From: UBA1205 sp045534635
Lineage (GTDB): Bacteria; Bacteroidota; Bacteroidia; Bacteroidales; WCHB1-69
NCBI GenBank assembly: GCA_045534635.1
Contig: JAZSKB010000042.1
Span: 42,764 to 106,763 of the forward strand
Direction: 5' to 3'
DNA: 64,000 bases
How positions within the stretch are numbered: the stretch's first letter is position 1; every line of letters starts with the position of its first letter. A program made the translations under genes and the position numbers. Positions 1-8,241 of this stretch are shown here, one piece after another. A model generated the notes under the pieces. The model saw only the letters and a program-made list of their open reading frames with translations. It was not told the origin of the DNA and did no database searches.

Positions 1-511
1 GAGCACGTACTTGCGTAGCCATATTGCTAATCAAGATATTGTCAAACATAGCAAAGGAAGCATCACGCATAAAGAAAAGATTCGGAACAGGTTTTAAAGC
101 AAATTCCGTACTATTTTCGTTGGAAATATCCTTTAAAGAAACGCCCTCAATAAGTTGTCGGGAAAGTTTTTCTGCTGGCAAAGATTTTAAATAAGAGGCA
201 ATAGTCGCTATATTTTCTACTTCGCAAATTTTATCAACTAATTCCGATTTGATATTATCTGATTTTAGAATATCTGTCAATAAATCAACAACTTCGTGAA
301 CTTTAGCAACTTTTTGAAGTACTTTTTTAAAGTATTTGTGTTCATTTTGAGCGATTTGCATATTAAGAATATCGCTAAACAAATAAGTATGAGCATTTTC
401 TGGAGTTATTTTTTCCAATTCAAAACCTGGGGTATGAATTACAACATGTTGAAGTTTTCCTATTTCTGAATTTAAATTAACGTTGATTCTGTCTGAATCC
501 ATAAAAACCAT
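1..511 (-). CDS. arcA: Arginine deiminase, N-terminal part (cut by window edge)
   Basis: This is an open frame of about 170 codons that runs off the left edge, so only the amino-terminal 40% or so is visible. The family hydrolyses L-arginine to citrulline and ammonia. The sequence shows the typical start of the family: an opening strand followed by VVIHTPGFELEKITPEN, then the FSDIL segment, an EH pair, and PNLFFMRDASFAMFDN, which matches the PNLxFxRDP substrate-binding region, followed by NMATQVR. I chose the ATG at 511; an in-frame ATG at 502 is equally possible. A TAnnTTTG promoter box lies about 53 bases upstream. The catalytic Cys and His/Glu residues are outside the window. Partners (arcB, arcC) cannot be seen. 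Confidence 0.85.
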   Translation of the reverse strand, partial: MVFMDSDRINVNLNSEIGKLQHVVIHTPGFELEKITPENAHTYLFSDILNMQIAQNEHKYFKKVLQKVAKVHEVVDLLTDILKSDNIKSELVDKICEVENIATIASYLKSLPAEKLSRQLIEGVSLKDISNENSTEFALKPVPNLFFMRDASFAMFDNILISNMATQVRA

Positions 512-563
512 TTTGGTGAAACAAATAAGAACATGACAAAATATCATTGTTCATAATATTTTG

Positions 564-571
564 CAAAATTA
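564..571 (-). promoter_or_regulatory. Putative -7 box (TAATTTTG) of the arginine deiminase gene
   Basis: On the minus strand the bases read TAATTTTG, matching the Bacteroidota TAnnTTTG -7 element. It would start transcription near 557, giving a leader of about 45 bases. No clear TTG -33 element is present. Confidence 0.5.
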
Positions 572-686
572 TTAAATTTTCGTAAATTATCGGTAAAAAA
601 AATGAAAAAATAGATAACAGATTTTGTTAATTAATGTAAAATACTGTAAATCAACAATATTTTTTTTTTACACTATTGTTTATCTA

Positions 687-723
687 AACAACAGAGGCGA
701 ACAAAATGTTCGCCTCTGTTGTT
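687..723 (-). terminator. Strong hairpin terminator after the PorE-like gene
   Basis: A perfect 17-bp inverted repeat (687-703 and 707-723) with a 3-base loop lies just past the stop codon of the 746-2782 gene. The tail on the minus strand is only moderately U-rich. It separates this operon from arcA. Confidence 0.8.
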
Positions 724-745
724 GCATAAATAAAATCAAAATAAA

Positions 746-2782
746 TTACATTTTTGTTACTTTAAATTCAGTTCTACGATTCAACTGACGACCTTCTTCA
801 GTATCATTTGGTGCTATTGGCTTTTCTTTACCATAACCAATATATGTCAAACGATTTTTGGCAATACCTTTTTTAATCAAAGCATCTGCAACCGCTTTTG
901 CACGATTAAGCGATAATTTTTTATTATAAGCGGCATTACCAACATTATCTGTATGTCCAGAGATTTCTACACTCATATTTGGATTTTCTTCCAATAATTT
1001 GTAAACATTATCTATTTCAACCATAGATTCTTTTCTTAAGACAGATTTGTTGTTATCAAAAAATATATTTTTGAGTACAATAGTCGCATTTACAACCATT
1101 TTATTCAAATAAATAGTTTGTTCTATTGTTTTTTTATCTGCAGAATCTGGAATATTAAAGTTTTCAGAATAGAATAAACAATTCGGAGCTTTTACTGCCA
1201 CTGCATAGTTTTTACCAGCAGGCAACGAAAGTAAATAATCACCATTTAAACTATCTGATGTAAATGTTGCTAACAATTCATTTGCTTCAACATCAGAAAG
1301 TTCTATTGTAGCATAAATTGGTTGTTTATTCTCTGCATCAAGAACTAACCCTTTTACAATAGTTACTTTTGCTTCTTCTATTTCCATTGCTTTTGCTTTT
1401 GGGTCAATCAATAAGTCAACATTTTCGGTTAATTGTTCATCAATATAAAAAACAAACATTTTTTGAGGACCAAGCAATGTAATTTTATATAAATCTTGTC
1501 CTCCCAAACCATCAGTTCTTGCGGAAGAATAGTATGCATATTTACCATCTTTAGTAACGACAAAATAAATTTCATCGTTAGGTGTATTTACTGGATAACC
1601 AATATTTTCAGGTTTCGTCCATATTCCATTTTCAAATTTAGAAACAAAAATATCTAAACCACCCATCGTTTCATGACCATCAGAGGCAAAATAAAGTGTT
1701 TTTCCATCAGGCTGAACAAATACAGATACTTCATCATATTCTGTATTGATTACATCTCCCAAATTGATAGCTTTACCCCATTTCCCTTTTTTATCACGAA
1801 TAGATATATAAATATCGTGTCCACCAAAACCACCATCTCTTTCAGAACAAAAATACAAAGTATCTCCAGTAAAAGAATATGAAGCCGATGTTTCGTGAAA
1901 CTTGGTATTGATATTTTTCTTCATATTTTTCGGTTTCCCAAAATCACCTTTAGTCATTTTTGCTTCGTATAAATCTCCACTATTTTTAGTTTTATACACA
2001 ATCATACTTTGACCATTATTTGAAATTGCTTGTACAGCAACATGTTTTTTATCACTTATTTTTTTTAGTACTTCAGGTAACTGGAAATTTCCATTGGCAT
2101 CAATTTTACTTACATATACTTTTTCATAAGATTTTCCATCATCAGCCAATACATTTTCGGTAGAACGTCTTGAAGTAAAATACAAAGCAGATTCGTCCCA
2201 AGTTACGATAGGACCATATTCATCTGTTTCTGTATTAATATTTATTCCCAAATTGTCTATAAAACAATTGAATTCATATTGCAACATTTTCTTTCCTCTT
2301 CCACATTCTGAAATACGTTTTAGAGCAAACAATTTTTGTTCCGTTGTTGCTTGTATCGATTCCCCATATTGCTGATACAATGCAATTGCATTATCCCATT
2401 CCATTCGCAAATGATATGCATACGCTTTGAAATACAAAACTTCATAGTTAACATTTTTATCAATATCATAAGCAATTTCACCATATTGTGCTGCTTTCTT
2501 CATTTCTCCTATTTCATTATAGCATTTTGCTATTTTGTAATTCAACATTGCATTTTTAGGATTAAAATTATTTGCTTTTAAGTAAAAAACCAATGCTTGA
2601 GCATAATCAATCCCCCTTGCATCATCCACATAAAAGTAGGTATCTCCATTTTTAATCTCCTTAATTGCCGATTTCAAATGTTTTTTATCATTAGGAAAAT
2701 TTGTTGATGTAAATTCTACACTTTGTGCAGACACTCCACACACAATCACATTTATTGATAAAAATAACAGTATTTTTTTCAT
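746..2782 (-). CDS. PorE-like envelope protein (TPR, PD40 propeller, CRD, OmpA C-terminal domain)
   Basis: A 678-residue exported protein. After a signal peptide ending VSA|Q there are TPR helices (about 50-165), a WD40-like/PD40 beta-propeller (about 190-430) with repeated YFxSxRxxGxGGxDIY-type motifs, a carboxypeptidase-regulatory-like beta domain (about 470-560) and an OmpA_C domain (about 570-678). The last has GHTDNVG and LSLNRAKAV, supplying the Asp and Arg that bind peptidoglycan diaminopimelate in this family. The same domain order and a similar length are known from P. gingivalis PorE (PG1058), a T9SS component that tethers the machine to peptidoglycan. PorE is a lipoprotein, but I see no convincing lipobox here, and Bacteroidota carry paralogues of this architecture, so orthology is an inference. 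It is the second gene of a two-gene operon, 18 bases after the TPR gene. Confidence 0.75.
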   Translation of the reverse strand: MKKILLFLSINVIVCGVSAQSVEFTSTNFPNDKKHLKSAIKEIKNGDTYFYVDDARGIDYAQALVFYLKANNFNPKNAMLNYKIAKCYNEIGEMKKAAQYGEIAYDIDKNVNYEVLYFKAYAYHLRMEWDNAIALYQQYGESIQATTEQKLFALKRISECGRGKKMLQYEFNCFIDNLGININTETDEYGPIVTWDESALYFTSRRSTENVLADDGKSYEKVYVSKIDANGNFQLPEVLKKISDKKHVAVQAISNNGQSMIVYKTKNSGDLYEAKMTKGDFGKPKNMKKNINTKFHETSASYSFTGDTLYFCSERDGGFGGHDIYISIRDKKGKWGKAINLGDVINTEYDEVSVFVQPDGKTLYFASDGHETMGGLDIFVSKFENGIWTKPENIGYPVNTPNDEIYFVVTKDGKYAYYSSARTDGLGGQDLYKITLLGPQKMFVFYIDEQLTENVDLLIDPKAKAMEIEEAKVTIVKGLVLDAENKQPIYATIELSDVEANELLATFTSDSLNGDYLLSLPAGKNYAVAVKAPNCLFYSENFNIPDSADKKTIEQTIYLNKMVVNATIVLKNIFFDNNKSVLRKESMVEIDNVYKLLEENPNMSVEISGHTDNVGNAAYNKKLSLNRAKAVADALIKKGIAKNRLTYIGYGKEKPIAPNDTEEGRQLNRRTEFKVTKM

Positions 2783-2800
2783 TTTATCCTCCTTTTAATT

Positions 2801-3859
2801 TTATTCACATTGATTTGTTATATACTCTTGTGCTTTTTCAACACCCAAAGCAACTGCTTTTGTCCAATCTTCGCATGCCCCTTGTGGATTTCGCATCATT
2901 TCTTTTGCATTACCTCTATGCATATAGGCTTCTCCATAATTATTGTTGAAACTTATCGCTGTCGTAAAATCATCAATAGCCTCTTGATATTGTTTCAATT
3001 TATATTTTGCATAACCTCTATTGCTATATGCTTTATAATATCTTGTATTCATTGTCAAACATTTATCAAAGTCTTCAATAGCTCCTTGATAATCTAAATT
3101 TTGAGATTTGGCAACTCCACGATTATTATAGGCCTGATAATATTTTTCGTCTAAATTTATCGCCTTGGTATAATCTTCTATTGCTGCAGCAAAATCTTCC
3201 ATCAAAACTTTAATACCTGCTCTATTATTATAATAAAAAGGTTGTTCGTCTAATGTTATTGCCTTAGTGTAATCATCTATGGCCTTTACAAAATCACCAC
3301 TCATTCTATAAGCACTTGCTCTATCATTGTAAAGTTGAGCAACATCTTTATTTTTATCTATAGCCTGTGTCAAATCATTGATAGCTTCTGCATATTGTCC
3401 TTTTTTTAAATTTGCCAATCCTCTCAAATAGTATATATCAAAATTTGACCAACCTTCCGCTATTGTAATGTCAGCATACGCAACCGCTTCTACATAGCGT
3501 TTACTTTTGTAATACATCTCTGTTAATAAAAAATAGATGCTATCTTTATTAACAACCTGTGTCAAACATCTTTGGAGAACATCAATTGCCTCATCAGATT
3601 GATTATTAGCAAAATATGCCCTTGCCAACAATTTATGCACATCCGATAAAGTAGGATTGATTTTTATAGATTCTCGCAAATCTTTAATTGCTGCGACATA
3701 CGCTTTGTTGTTGTATTTCGCCAACCCATTATTGTAATAACGTTCTGCTTGTTGTGTTTGCTTTGGTGCAATAACAATCATTTTTTTCTCAGTATTCTGA
3801 GAGAAACAACCTATCGAAAATCCACATGTCAAAACGACAATTAATAGTTTTCTATTCAT
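2801..3859 (-). CDS. Exported TPR-repeat protein
   Basis: A 352-residue protein with a signal peptide (cleavage likely GCFS|QN) followed by about eight to nine tandem 34-residue tetratricopeptide repeats filling the rest of the chain. Repeats such as YNNRGVAKSQNLDYQGAIEDF fit the TPR pattern (W/Y-x2-LG-Y/AxxxxxY-A-Ax2Fxxa-P). TPR arrays are protein-binding scaffolds; no catalytic domain is visible. It is the first gene of an operon with the PorE-like gene, so the two may work together at the periplasmic face of the outer membrane, but that is inferred only from position. Its promoter is one of the best in the window (TTG-N19-TATCTTTG). Confidence 0.8.
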   Translation of the reverse strand: MNRKLLIVVLTCGFSIGCFSQNTEKKMIVIAPKQTQQAERYYNNGLAKYNNKAYVAAIKDLRESIKINPTLSDVHKLLARAYFANNQSDEAIDVLQRCLTQVVNKDSIYFLLTEMYYKSKRYVEAVAYADITIAEGWSNFDIYYLRGLANLKKGQYAEAINDLTQAIDKNKDVAQLYNDRASAYRMSGDFVKAIDDYTKAITLDEQPFYYNNRAGIKVLMEDFAAAIEDYTKAINLDEKYYQAYNNRGVAKSQNLDYQGAIEDFDKCLTMNTRYYKAYSNRGYAKYKLKQYQEAIDDFTTAISFNNNYGEAYMHRGNAKEMMRNPQGACEDWTKAVALGVEKAQEYITNQCE

Positions 3860-3917
3860 TTTATACCAAATTTTAATTATTAATCATTTTATTTATTCTT
3901 TAACATTTTTTATTTTG

Positions 3918-3947
3918 CAAAGATATATATTTTTTTCTTATCATCAA
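3918..3947 (-). promoter_or_regulatory. Putative promoter (TTG-N19-TATCTTTG) of the TPR/PorE-like operon
   Basis: On the minus strand TTG (3947-3945) is followed after 19 bases by TATCTTTG (3925-3918). Both elements and the spacing fit the Bacteroidota primary sigma factor consensus. The start codon at 3859 is about 59 bases away. Confidence 0.7.
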
Positions 3948-4077
3948 CGTTTTTTTTTCAATATTTTTTTCAACATTTTTATTCTTATAGTTAAAATAAA
4001 TACTTGTTTGATATTTTTTTTACCCTAATTGTTAACATATTTTTTGCAAAACAAACAGATTTTTAATATAAAAATGG

Positions 4078-4085
4078 TATCTTTG
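4078..4085 (+). promoter_or_regulatory. Putative -7 box (TATCTTTG) of the dipeptidase operon
   Basis: TATCTTTG lies 45 bases before the ATG at 4131 in the divergent spacer with the TPR gene. The -33 region is not a clear match. Confidence 0.6.
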
Positions 4086-4130
4086 CATTTGCATTTCGCA
4101 ACATTAGTATTAATTTTTTAACAAAACAAC

Positions 4131-5501
4131 ATGCAAAACTTAAAATCATACATTGAAGAAAATAAGCAAAGATTCTTAGAAGAATTATTCGAACTTATCA
4201 GAATCCCCTCTATCAGTTCTTTAGCAGAACACAAAAACGATATGATAGTCTGTGCAAACCTTTGGAAAAAAATCATTTTAGATGCAGGTGCCGACAAATG
4301 CGAAGTATTGCCAACAAAAGGAAACCCTGTGGTATATGCTGAAAAAATCATTGACTCAAACAAACCAACCGTTTTGGTATATGGTCATTACGATGTAATG
4401 CCTGTTGACCCTATTGATTTATGGCATAGCCAACCTTTTGAACCAGTGGTTAAAGACGGTAAAATATGGGCAAGAGGTGCCGATGACGATAAAGGACAAT
4501 CGTTTATGCATGCCAAAGCATTTGAATATCTAGTAAAAACAAACCAATTGCCTTGTAACGTTAAATTTATGTTAGAAGGAGAAGAAGAAATCGGAAGTGA
4601 ACATCTTTATGATTTCTGTCGTGAAAATAAAGATATGCTTCAAGCAGACGTTATATTGGTATCAGATACTAGTATGATAGCCACTGATACTCCATCTATC
4701 ACAACAGGATTACGCGGTTTGAGTTATTGGGAAGTAAAAGTTACTGGTCCTAATCGTGATTTACATTCAGGACTTTATGGCGGTGCAGTGGCTAATCCAA
4801 TCAATATTTTATGTGATATGATTTCTCAAATGATAGACAAAGACAAACATATCACTATTCCAAATTTCTATGATGATGTTTTAGTTGTTTCCGACCACGA
4901 AAGAGCATTAATGGCAAAAGCTCCTTTCAATTTAGATAATTACAAAAAAGAACTCAACATTGATGATATTTGTGGTGAAAAAGGATATTCTACCAACGAG
5001 CGTACTGGTATTCGTCCTACATTCGATGTTTGTGGCATTTGGGGTGGATATACTGGAGAAGGAGCAAAAACAGTTATTCCTTCTGAGGCTCACGCCAAAA
5101 TATCCTCTCGATTAGTACCTAATCAAGATTTTAATAAAATCGGTGAACAATTCAAAACTTATTTCCAATCTATCACTCCTGCTTGTGTAAAAGTTGACGT
5201 AGAATTTCTTCATGGTGGAGATTGCTATGTCGCTCCAATAGATATGCCAGCATATAAAGCCGCAGAAAAAGCATTTGAAAAAACATACGGTAAAGCACCT
5301 ATTCCAACAAGAAGCGGCGGTAGCATTCCTATCATTGCTGGTTTTGAAAAAATACTTGGTATCAAATCTATACTTATGGGGTTCGGTCTTGGAAGCGATG
5401 CTATTCACTCTCCTAACGAAAATTATCCATTAGAACAATTTTACAAAGGTATTGAAACCATTCCTTATTTCTATCAATATTTTGCAGAATTGATGAAATA
5501 A
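4131..5501 (+). CDS. M20 family dipeptidase
   Basis: A 456-residue cytoplasmic metallopeptidase of the M20/ArgE-DapE family, the usual length for the dipeptidase branch (CNDP/DUG1-like). The di-zinc site is visible: GHYDVMPVD near residue 85 (first His), RGADDDKGQ near 117 (bridging Asp), EGEEEIGSEH near 150 (general base Glu and metal Glu), SDTSM near 178 (Asp), and the closing His in AIHSPNE near 424. The dimerisation (lid) domain lies between about 200 and 350. No signal peptide is present, so it probably cleaves imported dipeptides in the cytoplasm. It overlaps the next gene by one base (TAATG), indicating translational coupling with the outer-membrane barrel and FKBP genes. Exact substrate is unknown. 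Confidence 0.88.
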   Translation: MQNLKSYIEENKQRFLEELFELIRIPSISSLAEHKNDMIVCANLWKKIILDAGADKCEVLPTKGNPVVYAEKIIDSNKPTVLVYGHYDVMPVDPIDLWHSQPFEPVVKDGKIWARGADDDKGQSFMHAKAFEYLVKTNQLPCNVKFMLEGEEEIGSEHLYDFCRENKDMLQADVILVSDTSMIATDTPSITTGLRGLSYWEVKVTGPNRDLHSGLYGGAVANPINILCDMISQMIDKDKHITIPNFYDDVLVVSDHERALMAKAPFNLDNYKKELNIDDICGEKGYSTNERTGIRPTFDVCGIWGGYTGEGAKTVIPSEAHAKISSRLVPNQDFNKIGEQFKTYFQSITPACVKVDVEFLHGGDCYVAPIDMPAYKAAEKAFEKTYGKAPIPTRSGGSIPIIAGFEKILGIKSILMGFGLGSDAIHSPNENYPLEQFYKGIETIPYFYQYFAELMK

Positions 5502-6235
5502 TGAAAAAGGTATATTGTATCGTACTCTTATTTTGTATCTTTAATTGTTCAAATGCTCAATCTATCATCAGCATAGAGGGAGGATATTGTCAATCTATTT
5601 TTTATTGTTCTCAATTAAAATCAAATTATTATTACTCTTTTTCTCAATACAATTCTTATTATACAAATATCACTTACAAAGAAGATGTATTCAAATTGAG
5701 TAAAAATATGCGATTTTGTGCTCAACTCGGTTGGAAACAACAATCTCAATGGGTATATAGAGAAGACAAAAATCTTAATGATACTTTTGCTATAGGAGTA
5801 CGATACGACGTACGTTCTATCAACTTATGTATCTATCCTGAAATTGTTGCAGGAGATTTTATTAAATTTCATTTTAGTGCAGGACCTATATTTCAATTTA
5901 TTGTCCAAAACAAAGCACAAGGAAAACGATTGCAACTAATGGCTGGACAAAACAAAGAAAAAGAAGATTTTTCTGAACAAAATTCTCAAGATATAAAAGG
6001 ATTTTCTTGGGGAGCAAAAATCAATCTTGGGGTAGAAATTCCTCTTTACAAAGGGCTTTATCTATCATTAAACAATGCTTATAGTGCTGGTTTTAGTGGA
6101 TTCAATGGCAATTTGAAACCTAAAATGAAATTCATCAATTGTATAGACATCTATCTTGGAGCTGGTTTGTTTTATACAATTGAACACAAAGATTTTTTTC
6201 CAAATCGAAAAATAAAAAAAAGTAAAAAACAATAA
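5501..6235 (+). CDS. Predicted outer-membrane beta-barrel protein, function unknown
   Basis: A 244-residue exported protein with a signal peptide ending SNA|QS. The rest has alternating aromatic and polar strands (many Tyr, Phe and Ser) with short turns, as in small 8-10-stranded porin-like barrels (outer_membrane_beta-barrel type). The carboxy end is a lysine-rich tail (KKSKKQ) rather than the usual terminal Phe strand. I recognise no specific family. It is coupled to the dipeptidase by a one-base overlap, and the FKBP isomerase follows after 16 bases. Confidence 0.6.
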   Translation: MKKVYCIVLLFCIFNCSNAQSIISIEGGYCQSIFYCSQLKSNYYYSFSQYNSYYTNITYKEDVFKLSKNMRFCAQLGWKQQSQWVYREDKNLNDTFAIGVRYDVRSINLCIYPEIVAGDFIKFHFSAGPIFQFIVQNKAQGKRLQLMAGQNKEKEDFSEQNSQDIKGFSWGAKINLGVEIPLYKGLYLSLNNAYSAGFSGFNGNLKPKMKFINCIDIYLGAGLFYTIEHKDFFPNRKIKKSKKQ

Positions 6236-6251
6236 TTAAACAACTGTAGTT

Positions 6252-6938
6252 ATGACAAAAAAAAATTTTAATTTCGCTTGTATCATGATTGTTTTATGCA
6301 ATCTTTCATACGGACAACAACTCAAAACAAAAGAAGATTCCGCCACTTATGCTTACGCTTATCAAATGGGGCAATATTTTAAACAGCAACAAATTGACTT
6401 AAACATCAATGCAATGTCCAATGGTTTAGTAGATGGATATTTTGAAAAAAAATCAGCAGTAAATCCTCAAGAATTAGAACAATTGGTACAATTCTTTAAT
6501 ATGTATGCTCAGCAACAAGTACAAGCAAAAATGGAAAAAGAATCTGGCAACAATAAAGAAATAGGAAGAAAGTTTTTAGAAAAAAACAAAAAGAAAAAAG
6601 ATATTGTTGAAACAAGTTCTGGACTTCAATACCAAGTAATAAAAGAAGGCAACGGAACCAAACCAACAGAAACAGATAAAGTGAAAGTTCATTATGTTGG
6701 AACATTGCTTGACGGCACTATCTTTGATTCTTCTCGACAAAGAGGAGAACCCATTGTTTTTGGTCTCAATCAAGTTATCAAAGGTTGGACAGAAGGTGTA
6801 CAATTGATGACTCCCGGAAGTATATACAAATTTTGGATTCCTTCCGAATTAGCATACGGAGATAGAAATATCGGCAATATTCCCGCTGGGTCAACACTTG
6901 TATTTGAAGTAGAACTTTTAGAAGTTAATCCTCAATAA
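6252..6938 (+). CDS. Exported FKBP-type peptidyl-prolyl cis-trans isomerase
   Basis: A 228-residue periplasmic folding factor of the FkpA/Mip type. The signal peptide ends SYG|QQ. Residues about 28-115 form the helical dimerisation domain (FKBP_N), which includes KTKEDSATYAYAYQMGQYF. Residues about 130-226 are the FKBP catalytic domain with VHYVGTLLDGTIFDSS, GLNQVIKGWTEG and ELAYGDR, and the closing strand LVFEVELLEV. The active-site Tyr, Phe, Asp, Val, Ile, Trp and Tyr positions appear intact. It is the last gene of an operon with the dipeptidase and barrel genes and is followed by a perfect 12-bp terminator. It may help fold outer-membrane proteins in the periplasm. Confidence 0.9.
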   Translation: MTKKNFNFACIMIVLCNLSYGQQLKTKEDSATYAYAYQMGQYFKQQQIDLNINAMSNGLVDGYFEKKSAVNPQELEQLVQFFNMYAQQQVQAKMEKESGNNKEIGRKFLEKNKKKKDIVETSSGLQYQVIKEGNGTKPTETDKVKVHYVGTLLDGTIFDSSRQRGEPIVFGLNQVIKGWTEGVQLMTPGSIYKFWIPSELAYGDRNIGNIPAGSTLVFEVELLEVNPQ

Positions 6939-6944
6939 AAAACT

Positions 6945-6971
6945 AAGGGCAAACGAAAATCGTTTGCCCTT
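6945..6971 (+). terminator. Terminator after the FKBP gene
   Basis: A perfect 12-bp stem (6945-6956 with 6960-6971) and an AAA loop, 6 bases after the stop codon. It also lies just downstream of the minus-strand tRNA-Pro and could act on both strands. Confidence 0.8.
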
Positions 6972-6979
6972 ATAATTTG

Positions 6980-7053
6980 TCGGGATAACAAGACTCGAAC
7001 TTGCGACCTCTTCGTCCCGAACGAAGCGCACTAGCCAACTGTGCCACATCCCG
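6980..7053 (-). tRNA. tRNA-Pro (anticodon CGG)
   Basis: A 74-base cloverleaf on the minus strand. The acceptor CGGGATG pairs with TATCCCG (ending in a G-U pair), the anticodon stem is CTTCG/CGAAG with loop TTCGGGA, giving anticodon CGG with G37 as expected for proline, and the T arm is GCAAG-TTCGAGT-CTTGT. The 3' CCA is not encoded. Confidence 0.95.
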
Positions 7054-7063
7054 TTTTATTGAG

Positions 7064-7071
7064 CAAAATTA
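7064..7071 (-). promoter_or_regulatory. Putative -7 box (TAATTTTG) of tRNA-Pro
   Basis: TAATTTTG on the minus strand lies 10 bases upstream of the mature tRNA 5' end, so transcription would begin only a few bases before it. Confidence 0.5.
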
Positions 7072-7137
7072 CAACATTTTTTTCATATTTTTCGTTATAT
7101 TTTCAAAAATATATTTTTTTCTAATTGCTAATCAACA

Positions 7138-8181
7138 ATGAATATTATCGAAAATCAAGCTGAAGACATACTAAAAAAAACAATAAACAATTATAAATCA
7201 ACCAATAACAAATATTTCATTCTATGTGATACCATCACCGAAAAACTTTGTTTACCAATTCTTGAATCTATATGCGAAACATCATTTTCCGATAATCTTA
7301 TTGTGATAAACTACGGTGAAAAAAACAAAAATATTGATTCTTGTATGCACATTTGGCAACAACTTTTAGACAAAAATGCCACCCGACAATCAATTTTATG
7401 TTGTTTAGGTGGGGGAATCGTTTGTGATATGGGAGCGTTTGTTGCCGCAACATTCAAAAGGGGAATTCCTTATATCCTAATCCCAACAACACTCATCGCT
7501 CAAATTGATGCGGCTATCGGAGGAAAAAGTGCTATAAATTTTGGACATATAAAAAATCAAATTGGACTTTTTTCTTCTAATACAGAAACATTTATCATTT
7601 CTCGTTTTTTAGATACCCTACCCGACAAAGAAATTTATTCTGGTTTTGCAGAAATGCTCAAACATGCTCTTATTGCAGACAATAGTTACTGGAGTAAACT
7701 TTCTAATATACAAGATATTAATCAAATTAAAAATATCAATTTCATCAAAAAATCGATTGACATTAAACTAAATATCTGCAAACAAGATTTACACGAAAAG
7801 CATGAAAGAAAAAAATTGAATTTTGGACACACTATTGGACATGCTTTAGAAAGTTTTTCATTAGAACATTCTTCCGTGCCGCTCTCACACGGACATGCTA
7901 TTGCATTTGGAATTATTGCAGAATCTTATCTTTCATGGAAAAATGGATTGATTAATAAAAATCAACTTTATAACATCAAACAAATTATAAATAAACACTT
8001 TACAAAACCAAATATTTCTTCTACAGATTATAATACTATTTTTAATTTTATCCATTTTGATAAAAAACGCAACAAAAATCTATTCAATTTTACACTAATC
8101 TCTGATATTGGTAATGCTATTATTGACCAACAAATTGATGAACAACAAATATTTTCTGCTATTAATTTTTGTTTAGATTAA
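7138..8181 (+). CDS. aroB: 3-dehydroquinate synthase
   Basis: A 347-residue cytoplasmic enzyme converting DAHP to 3-dehydroquinate, step two of the shikimate pathway. The sequence has the NAD-binding GGGIVCDMGAFVAA motif near residue 91, the strongly conserved KRGIPYILIPTTLIAQIDAAIGGK-type region (split here as KRGIPYILIPTT and DAAIGGKSAIN), and zinc ligands in FAEMLKHA, FGHTIGHALES and SHGHAIAFG. Length is normal for AroB. It is preceded by an AT-rich spacer shared with the divergent tRNA-Pro and appears to be a single-gene unit, since sufS behind it has its own promoter box. Confidence 0.95.
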   Translation: MNIIENQAEDILKKTINNYKSTNNKYFILCDTITEKLCLPILESICETSFSDNLIVINYGEKNKNIDSCMHIWQQLLDKNATRQSILCCLGGGIVCDMGAFVAATFKRGIPYILIPTTLIAQIDAAIGGKSAINFGHIKNQIGLFSSNTETFIISRFLDTLPDKEIYSGFAEMLKHALIADNSYWSKLSNIQDINQIKNINFIKKSIDIKLNICKQDLHEKHERKKLNFGHTIGHALESFSLEHSSVPLSHGHAIAFGIIAESYLSWKNGLINKNQLYNIKQIINKHFTKPNISSTDYNTIFNFIHFDKKRNKNLFNFTLISDIGNAIIDQQIDEQQIFSAINFCLD

Positions 8182-8200
8182 TTATTTCAAGAAAAAATTT

Positions 8201-8208
8201 TATCTTTG
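8201..8208 (+). promoter_or_regulatory. Putative -7 box (TATCTTTG) of sufS
   Basis: TATCTTTG lies 33 bases before the sufS ATG and 19 bases after the aroB stop codon. Confidence 0.6.
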
Positions 8209-8241
8209 CAGAATATTAATTTTTGACAATCAAATTCCATT

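Noticed and set aside
1889..1901. TGTTTCGTGAAAC, resembling a parS site
   Set aside because: It lacks the central CA of the 16-bp TGTTTCACGTGAAACA, lies inside the coding sequence of the PorE-like gene and is far from parAB, so it is most likely chance.
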